Shown here piece after piece: positions 42,330-43,950 of a DNA stretch of 43,950 bases. The position numbers and the translations under genes were made by a program. The notes below the pieces were generated by a model. That model was given only the letters and a program-made list of their open reading frames with translations. It was not told the origin of the DNA and did no database searches. Every line of letters begins with the position of its first letter. Position 1 is the first letter of the stretch. The stretch comes from Paracoccaceae bacterium (GTDB taxonomy: Bacteria > Pseudomonadota > Alphaproteobacteria > Rhodobacterales > Rhodobacteraceae). The stretch spans positions 1 to 43,950 of the forward strand of contig JALEGX010000002.1 of NCBI GenBank assembly GCA_022763485.1, written 5' to 3'.

Positions 42330-43097
42330 CTATTTTGAGCTGTGGACCATCACCTTGTCGAACAGGATCTCCGAGGTCTTTGACCCTTTGCCCCCCGGCC
42401 GATAGATCCCCATCTTGAAATGCGGCTTGGCGCAAGGCGCAAAGTCGACCCGCGCCTGGCTGACAACCGGTTGACCGTTCAGCGAAACCGACAGTTTTCC
42501 CGGCGTGCTGCGGTTGTCGAACGTCACCTCCAACACTTGCGGTTTTCCAATCAAGGAAGTCGCGGAAATCGTGCGTTGCTGTACGGGTTTGTGCTGCCCT
42601 CGTCCGGATCCCTTGATCCCGGATCCAGACACGCCGCGCAGTGCCCAGACCCGCAAGCTACCGCGATCAAACATCATCATCATCGGAGGATACGCATGGC
42701 AGCTTCCGTTCCACCCGTGGATCTGGAAAAACGTCTCGCGATCACCGGCAAAGCCTCTGAGCAGAGTGAACTCTGCCGACAACTTGTGGATACGGCCGGG
42801 TTTCAGTTCCCCCTTCTGGTGCAGCTCCGCCCGCTCCCAATAGGGCGCGCGATGACGGGCCTGATTATCGGTGGAACACTTGCCGACATCACCGGGGTTC
42901 AGCACAAAGCGCAGCTTTCGTCCCGCGTCAGTCTTCACCCAGGAAATTGACTTGCTGTCTCCCCGCGTGACGGGCAGCCCGCAATTGTCATAGGCGCTGA
43001 CGTTCCAGCCCTTGCCCTTGTAGCTTTTGCCCGCGGCCTCTGCTGGCACCGAAGCCAGCGCTAACAACAGGCCGGTGATCATGGAAACAAACTTCAT
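42330..43097 (-). CDS. Secreted polysaccharide (heparin) lyase-like protein
   Basis: A 255-residue exported protein. The signal peptide is MKFVSMITGLLLALASVPAEAA. The mature part resembles the jelly-roll polysaccharide lyase family that includes heparin-lyase-I-like proteins: APYWERAELHQKG (the Arg-Ala-Glu strand), ETFFQIHGWNG with a candidate catalytic His, and the closing strands PHFKMGIYRPGGKGSKTSEI. Four cysteines (NCGLP, KCSTD, SCHAY, PCAKP) suggest two disulfides. The polysaccharide is unknown. It separates phaR from the phasin on the same strand, with no obvious tie to PHA. Confidence 0.75.
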   Translation of the reverse strand: MKFVSMITGLLLALASVPAEAAGKSYKGKGWNVSAYDNCGLPVTRGDSKSISWVKTDAGRKLRFVLNPGDVGKCSTDNQARHRAPYWERAELHQKGELKPGRIHKLSAEFTLLRGFAGDRETFFQIHGWNGSCHAYPPMMMMFDRGSLRVWALRGVSGSGIKGSGRGQHKPVQQRTISATSLIGKPQVLEVTFDNRSTPGKLSVSLNGQPVVSQARVDFAPCAKPHFKMGIYRPGGKGSKTSEILFDKVMVHSSK

Positions 43098-43265
43098 TTC
43101 AAATCCCTTTTCCACGCGCCTTTGGAACATCCAGAAACGGCCCCCAAAATGCACGTCAGTATAGTTTGCAAGAAAAGCACCGTAGATATCGATGATCAAC
43201 TCGACGCTTCAGGTTTTGAAATATCACGAAATGAAACAAAGCCGGTCAACAACGATGTGGCCCCA

Positions 43266-43297
43266 GAAATGAGAAAGGGCGGACCATTGGCCCGCCC
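43266..43297 (-). terminator. Intrinsic terminator of the phasin gene
   Basis: On the minus strand GGGCGG-GCC-AAT-GGT-CCGCCC followed by TTTCTCATTTC. A second hairpin TCACCTC/GAGGTGA (43307-43313, 43325-43331) precedes it. Confidence 0.75.
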
Positions 43298-43346
43298 CTG
43301 CGATTGTCACCTCTTGGGAGGAGCGAGGTGATGATCGCTCTCAAAC

Positions 43347-43793
43347 TTACTTGGCAGCAGTTGCTTTCTTGGCTGCGGTGGTCACCTCTTCGGTGGCCTT
43401 CTTCACAGCAGCAGTTGCTTCTTCGGTCATGTCTTTGCCGGCAGCCATCAGCAGTTCGACGGTGTCCATCTGAACTTTCTTGGCGATTTCAGCAAAAGCA
43501 GCCATGTTTTCGGCTGCAACTTCGGCCGATGCGCTGGCGAAATCGGTTGCCGCTTTGGCGTAGTCCGCCGGCTCGGTTTTCGCTTTGGACATCTCGCCCA
43601 GTTTGTTCAGGGTGTCTTTTGCCCATTTGCTGGAGATCTCGGCCGACTTCTCGGCGGCTTCCAGAGCAACGCCCGACAGCTTCTCGTTCAGAGCTGCGGT
43701 GTTCTTGAATGCGTCTTCCATGGCTGCGGTATCAACCGGGAAGGCACCCATCATGTCTTTCATGATCGCGGTAAAGTCTTGGGTCTTGGTCAT
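43347..43793 (-). CDS. phaP: Phasin family protein
   Basis: A 148-residue all-helical amphipathic protein that coats PHA granules and controls their size and number. It has the phasin pattern: LNEKLSGVALEAAEKSAEIS, then DYAKAATDFASASAEVAAEN and AAFAEIAKKVQMDTVELLMA. The Lys/Ala-rich tail (VKKATEEVTTAAKKATAAK) is typical. No cysteine and no tryptophan except SSKWAKDTL. Start ATG 43793 with AAAGGA eight bases upstream. Its promoter carries PhaR-type sites, so repression by PhaR and induction on PHA accumulation are expected. Confidence 0.92.
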   Translation of the reverse strand: MTKTQDFTAIMKDMMGAFPVDTAAMEDAFKNTAALNEKLSGVALEAAEKSAEISSKWAKDTLNKLGEMSKAKTEPADYAKAATDFASASAEVAAENMAAFAEIAKKVQMDTVELLMAAGKDMTEEATAAVKKATEEVTTAAKKATAAK

Positions 43794-43850
43794 TGTCCTA
43801 ATCCTTTGGTCGCCTGAGCGGGCCCGCCCCGCTGTTCATCAGCTAAGGAC

Positions 43851-43903
43851 AATATGATTTCTGCACCGCAGCATTTCAAGTTTTTTTTGCTGCGGTGCAG
43901 AAA
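43851..43903 (-). promoter_or_regulatory. Phasin promoter with double PhaR operator
   Basis: On the minus strand TTGAAA (43879-43874), 17-base spacer, CATATT (43856-43851). The spacer contains CTGC-ACC-GCAG (43861-43871). A second CTGC-GGT-GCAG lies upstream at 43890-43900. The two form a perfect 16-base inverted repeat, TTTCTGCACCGCAGCA (43858-43873) and its complement (43888-43903). CTGC-N3-GCAG is the TGC-rich target described for PhaR of Paracoccus denitrificans upstream of phaP. Confidence 0.8.
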
Positions 43904-43950
43904 AATCTGCGGTTCCGTTTGGAAATCAAGAGCTTGCAGTCTTGGAAACA

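Overview
The window is a GC-rich, densely coded chromosomal segment that reads as an alphaproteobacterium of the Rhodobacteraceae (Roseobacter-type). This assignment is an inference from protein families: DUF2842 with purA, cobalt-type nitrile hydratase, PhaR and phasin, paired PuuA-like glutamine synthetases, TTG and GTG starts, and many TGATG or ATGA gene overlaps. I saw no tRNA, rRNA, IS element, CRISPR array or prophage gene. It looks like core chromosome with metabolic accessory blocks.

Layout. 1-708: the damaged tail of an AlkB-like monooxygenase and a small secreted protein. 722-7165: xseA and purD diverging, a PAS-LuxR regulator, a ferredoxin coupled to an FG-GAP secreted protein, a peptidoglycan-binding lipoprotein and a Crp-family regulator. 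7349-15901 (all minus): a NIF3-like protein, an ArsR-type regulator, then a membrane-quality-control run (DegP, sulfotransferase, DUF2065, HflC, HflK), glutathione reductase and rpiA. 16124-19980: GST coupled to L-serine dehydratase, an EamA transporter, and thiamine diphosphokinase convergent with it. 20118-22097: a 659-codon, very acidic low-complexity protein of unknown function, followed by a 0.6 kb non-coding AT-rich stretch with a perfect DnaA-box 9-mer.

22784-28911: DUF2842-purA, DUF6524, a cobalt-type nitrile hydratase operon (alpha, beta, accessory), secG and pyrG. 29009-31759: a secreted protein, DUF1330, two tandem TerB-like proteins and a signal-less PhnD-like protein. 31963-35275: a complete polar/basic amino-acid-type ABC importer (ATPase, binding protein, two permeases) behind an elaborate repeat-rich promoter region. 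35355-41433 (minus): a gamma-glutamylation-type amine catabolism cluster (two PuuA-like glutamine synthetases, a class I amidotransferase, a PuuB-like oxidase) plus a DegT aminotransferase. The two GS/amidotransferase transcription units share a palindromic operator, TTTGATCAAA. 41606-43793: the polyhydroxyalkanoate regulator phaR, a secreted polysaccharide-lyase-like protein and a phasin. The phasin promoter carries two CTGC-N3-GCAG PhaR-type sites, one lying exactly between its -35 and -10.

How the genes fit together: the importer and the amine cluster converge on a shared terminator and plausibly import and degrade the same class of N-containing substrate. PhaR very likely represses the phasin through the double site. 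HflKC, DUF2065 and DegP form an envelope proteostasis unit. The strongest candidates for undescribed biology are the TerB-TerB-PhnD cassette, the TTTGATCAAA regulon, the large acidic protein, and the AT-rich DnaA-box region.
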